Shown here one piece after another: positions 6,846 through 8,115 of a DNA stretch of 8,115 nt (its first letter is position 1; each line of letters begins with the position of its first letter). The DNA is from Simkania negevensis (GTDB taxonomy: Bacteria > Chlamydiota > Chlamydiia > Chlamydiales > Simkaniaceae): NCBI GenBank assembly GCA_016191565.1, contig JACPWA010000117.1:1-8115 (forward strand). The letters are read 5' to 3'. The notes below the pieces were generated by a model. The model was not told the origin of the DNA and ran no database searches. It worked only from the letters and a program-made list of their open reading frames with translations. Made by a program: the position numbers and the translations under genes.

Positions 6846-6870
6846 ACTTAAAAATTTTAGTGATGCATTT

Positions 6871-6899
6871 ATTGTATCTTACAAAAGGGTTAAAAACAA
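6871..6899 (-). promoter_or_regulatory. sigma70-type promoter for the gene at 5927-6835
   Basis: On the minus strand TTGTTT (6899-6894) and TACAAT (6876-6871) are separated by exactly 17 bases. The -10 matches the consensus at five of six positions. The predicted start of transcription is about 6864, giving a leader of roughly 29 bases that contains the Shine-Dalgarno site. It implies this gene is transcribed on its own rather than only with the PspC gene upstream. The -35 overlaps an inverted repeat GTTAAAAA (6889-6896) / TTTTTAAC (6911-6918) with a 14-base loop, a possible operator or weak end signal of the PspC transcript. Confidence 0.55.
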
Positions 6900-6934
6900 G
6901 AAAATAAAGATTTTTAACAACTAAAAAATTTTAA

Positions 6935-7339
6935 TTATTTTATTTCAGGTTGCTCAGGTATAGCAAACGCTCCAACTATATAGGTGATTAAAATAGGAAA
7001 AATACCTGTGAGAATCATTGTAAAAAGCATCATAAGGCGGATGATTGTAGCATCTATGTTCATTAGATCGCTCATCCCGCCGCAGATTCCAGCACATTTC
7101 CGATTGCTCCTAGAGCGATATAATTTTTTGCATTCAAATTGAATATAAATAGGAGGTCCTAAGGGAATGATCATCCATCCGATCAAATAACAAATAGCGA
7201 GGGGAAGGATTCCTGTAAAAATACAAATTGGCACGAAAAGAAGACGTATGATGGTAGGATCAATCCTTAAAAAACGTCCTAACCCGCCGCATACCCCTGC
7301 AATTTTCCTATCCCAGCGATCTCTAGTAATGGTTCTCAT
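6935..7339 (-). CDS. Tandem PspC-domain membrane protein (134 aa)
   Basis: Two complete PspC domains back to back. Domain 1 (about 2-60) has RKIAGVCGGLGRFLRIDPTI followed by a hydrophobic segment (about 33-58) ending in Ile-Pro. Domain 2 (about 72-128) has LYRSRSNRKCAGICGGM, then NIDATIIRL and a second membrane segment (about 100-126), again ending in Ile-Pro. Family knowledge: PspC is an inner-membrane protein of the phage-shock response that senses envelope stress and can bind PspA; most PspC proteins have one such domain plus other parts. Here the protein is little more than the duplicated domain. No pspA, pspB or pspF is visible nearby, so a canonical Psp circuit cannot be claimed. ATG 7339 sits just before the first domain; no Shine-Dalgarno site precedes it, and the promoter candidate is so close that the mRNA may be leaderless. 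Confidence 0.93.
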   Translation of the reverse strand: MRTITRDRWDRKIAGVCGGLGRFLRIDPTIIRLLFVPICIFTGILPLAICYLIGWMIIPLGPPIYIQFECKKLYRSRSNRKCAGICGGMSDLMNIDATIIRLMMLFTMILTGIFPILITYIVGAFAIPEQPEIK

Positions 7340-7346
7340 ACCAATT

Positions 7347-7375
7347 AATATAATCTAGAAAAAAAAGAATTTCTA
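7347..7375 (-). promoter_or_regulatory. promoter candidate of the PspC gene, possibly leaderless
   Basis: On the minus strand TAGAAA (7375-7370) and TATATT (7352-7347) are 17 bases apart (four of six and five of six consensus matches). Only seven bases separate the -10 from ATG 7339, so transcription would begin at or next to the start codon. This agrees with the lack of a Shine-Dalgarno site. Confidence 0.4.
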
Positions 7376-7376
7376 G
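7355..7376. repeat. operator-like inverted repeat over the PspC promoter
   Basis: CTAGAAA (7355-7361) and TTTCTAG (7370-7376) are perfect inverted copies with an eight-base A-rich spacer. The repeat exactly covers the candidate -35 and spacer of the minus-strand PspC promoter and ends six bases before the plus-strand TTGACA at 7383. It is well placed for a dimeric regulator controlling both divergent genes. AT-richness makes chance occurrence possible. Confidence 0.4.
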
Positions 7377-7382
7377 GGAAAT

Positions 7383-7409
7383 TTGACAGTAAAAAAATTT
7401 TTTTATAGC
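7383..7409 (+). promoter_or_regulatory. promoter candidate for the rightward genes
   Basis: A perfect -35 TTGACA (7383-7388) is followed after 15 bases by TATAGC (7404-7409). Spacing is shorter than ideal and the -10 is imperfect. It would drive the orphan frame starting at 7464 and the PagL-like gene behind it. Confidence 0.35.
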
Positions 7410-7463
7410 GTCTAAAAAAGACAAGCGACAGAGGCAGTAGCTATTTGGGAGGATAAAGCAGTA

Positions 7464-7817
7464 GTGATTCATGGGAATGTATGCGCAAAGAACCTGAGAA
7501 ATCGGAATTTCGGCTTAGCCAAAGCTATAGGGTTCAACGATCTTAAATGGTTTGCTATTTCTAATGAGCTGAGTTTTAGGTTCAGATTCGTTCATTATCA
7601 AAGATCTTTTCGTAGGTTTGCTTCTTTTTTTTCTAGGGAATATCGGCTGCGCATGCTCTTTTCGCAAAAAAAGAATCAAACTCCCCCGAAAACCTCTGTT
7701 GATTCTGAGCAAATTGAACCCAAAGCTCAGGTTAATATTCAATCATTTAGGACCGTCGAATGGCAAGCGCTTTCACGCATAAGTCCCAAGGCAATGAATC
7801 TCTGGGAAGCAGCATGA
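7464..7817 (+). CDS. Short orphan protein, unrecognised (117 aa), doubtful
   Basis: A GTG at 7464 opens 117 codons ending at a TGA that overlaps the next start (ATGA, 7814-7817). A GGGAGG box (7447-7452) lies 11 bases before the GTG, a little far, and a TTGACA element lies upstream. The frame is also open upstream of the GTG as far as a TAA at 7413. The product is basic and aromatic-rich in the middle (an Arg/Phe-rich stretch at about 37-66), with no membrane segment or signal peptide and no family I recognise. Its codon use looks less AT-biased than the neighbouring genes, with more AGG, CGG and CGC arginine codons. Features for a real gene are the ribosome site and the stop/start overlap. 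Against it are the odd composition and no recognised relative. It could be a remnant of a longer gene. Confidence 0.4.
   Translation: MIHGNVCAKNLRNRNFGLAKAIGFNDLKWFAISNELSFRFRFVHYQRSFRRFASFFSREYRLRMLFSQKKNQTPPKTSVDSEQIEPKAQVNIQSFRTVEWQALSRISPKAMNLWEAA
7804..7809 (+). promoter_or_regulatory. ribosome binding site of the PagL-like gene
   Basis: GGGAAG ends four bases before ATG 7814. It is purine-rich and slightly close, and it supports this start together with the signal peptide that follows. Confidence 0.45.
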
Positions 7818-8115
7818 AAAGAAAGGCTTTTGTTCTTCTTTGTCTTTTTTTTTTAACTAATGCTTTCTCTGCTTCTCCTCGAACCCCGATAGAGGATCCT
7901 TCCCTTCTTTCGTTAGGAATGGGGATTTTTAATGTGGTTAGAGGAGCAAAAACAACAAACTTTCAGCTCGAATTTCGCTCTAGCTATCCTTTCTATAGGA
8001 ATTATTTTCTCTTTGTTCGTCCCCTAGTCGGAGCCATGGCCACTGCTACCGGTTCTGGATATTTTTATGGAGGAGTTGCCTTTGATTTCTTTCTTTCTCC
8101 TCAAGTTGTTTTTAC
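7814..8115 (+). CDS. Secreted PagL/acyloxyacyl-hydrolase-like outer-membrane protein (partial, 3' end missing)
   Basis: The first 100 residues are present. A clear signal peptide (about 1-20: MKRKAFVLLCLFFLTNAFSA) is followed by a beta-barrel-like pattern: LSLGMGIFNVVRG, then NFQLEFRSSYPF, then YFLFVRPLVGAMATATGSGY and YGGVAFDFFL. This order of strands (a Gly-rich first strand, a strand with Glu-Phe-Arg, a 'P..G' strand, then 'Y.Y.G...D') is the layout of the PagL lipid A 3-O-deacylase family, which removes an acyl chain from lipid A in the outer membrane. The catalytic His and Ser lie in the C-terminal part beyond the window, so activity cannot be judged. The start overlaps the preceding frame by ATGA. 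A different small outer-membrane barrel remains possible. Confidence 0.7.
   Translation, partial: MKRKAFVLLCLFFLTNAFSASPRTPIEDPSLLSLGMGIFNVVRGAKTTNFQLEFRSSYPFYRNYFLFVRPLVGAMATATGSGYFYGGVAFDFFLSPQVVF

Noticed and set aside
7515..7742. Minus-strand 75-codon frame opposite the orphan frame
   Set aside because: TTG start, no ribosome site and no family pattern; the plus-strand frame has better start signals and a stop/start overlap.

Overview
The window looks like chromosomal DNA of a moderately AT-rich Gram-negative bacterium. The envelope-directed genes (an AsmA/TamB-like giant, a PagL-like outer-membrane beta-barrel) require an outer membrane. The low GC, Lys/Ser/Leu-rich proteins, weak or absent Shine-Dalgarno sites and gene mix make a chlamydia-related (Parachlamydia/Waddlia-type) host my best guess. 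A low-GC gammaproteobacterial intracellular lineage is not excluded. The host is an inference and was not tested by any search.

Layout, left to right. At 1-91 (minus) lies the 5' end of an unidentified gene whose start codon overlaps the end of the next gene. At 79-3813 (minus) is a 1244-residue, singly membrane-anchored AsmA/TamB-like protein. The 458-base gap 3814-4271 separates it from a divergent gene and is dominated by a long near-palindrome (about 3944-4122) with a perfect 30-bp core and a 5-base loop. At 4272-5639 (plus) is a membrane receptor-type class III adenylate cyclase (TM, periplasmic region, TM, HAMP, cyclase). Its catalytic residues place it in the Lys/Thr (class IIIb) group. 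Directly after it is a second, unrelated inverted repeat with two perfect 33-bp arms (5664-5771), then a non-coding stretch to 5926.

The convergent gene at 5927-6835 (minus) encodes a membrane-anchored protein with a small globular domain and a Pro/Gln/Glu/Thr-rich tail. Upstream of it on the same strand is a protein made of two tandem PspC domains (6935-7339). Diverging from that is a short orphan frame (7464-7817), which overlaps by ATGA the start of a secreted PagL/acyloxyacyl-hydrolase-like protein (7814 to the window edge).

Nearly all genes concern the cell envelope or signalling at it: transport or assembly across the periplasm (AsmA-like), membrane stress (PspC), lipid A modification (PagL-like) and second-messenger production from a periplasmic/membrane sensor. 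They do not form one operon, because strands alternate and most genes appear to have their own promoters. The two long hairpins bracketing the cyclase gene, and the look-alike, SD-less start regions of the AsmA-like and PspC genes, are the most unusual non-coding signals. I see no rRNA, tRNA, CRISPR array or intact insertion sequence.
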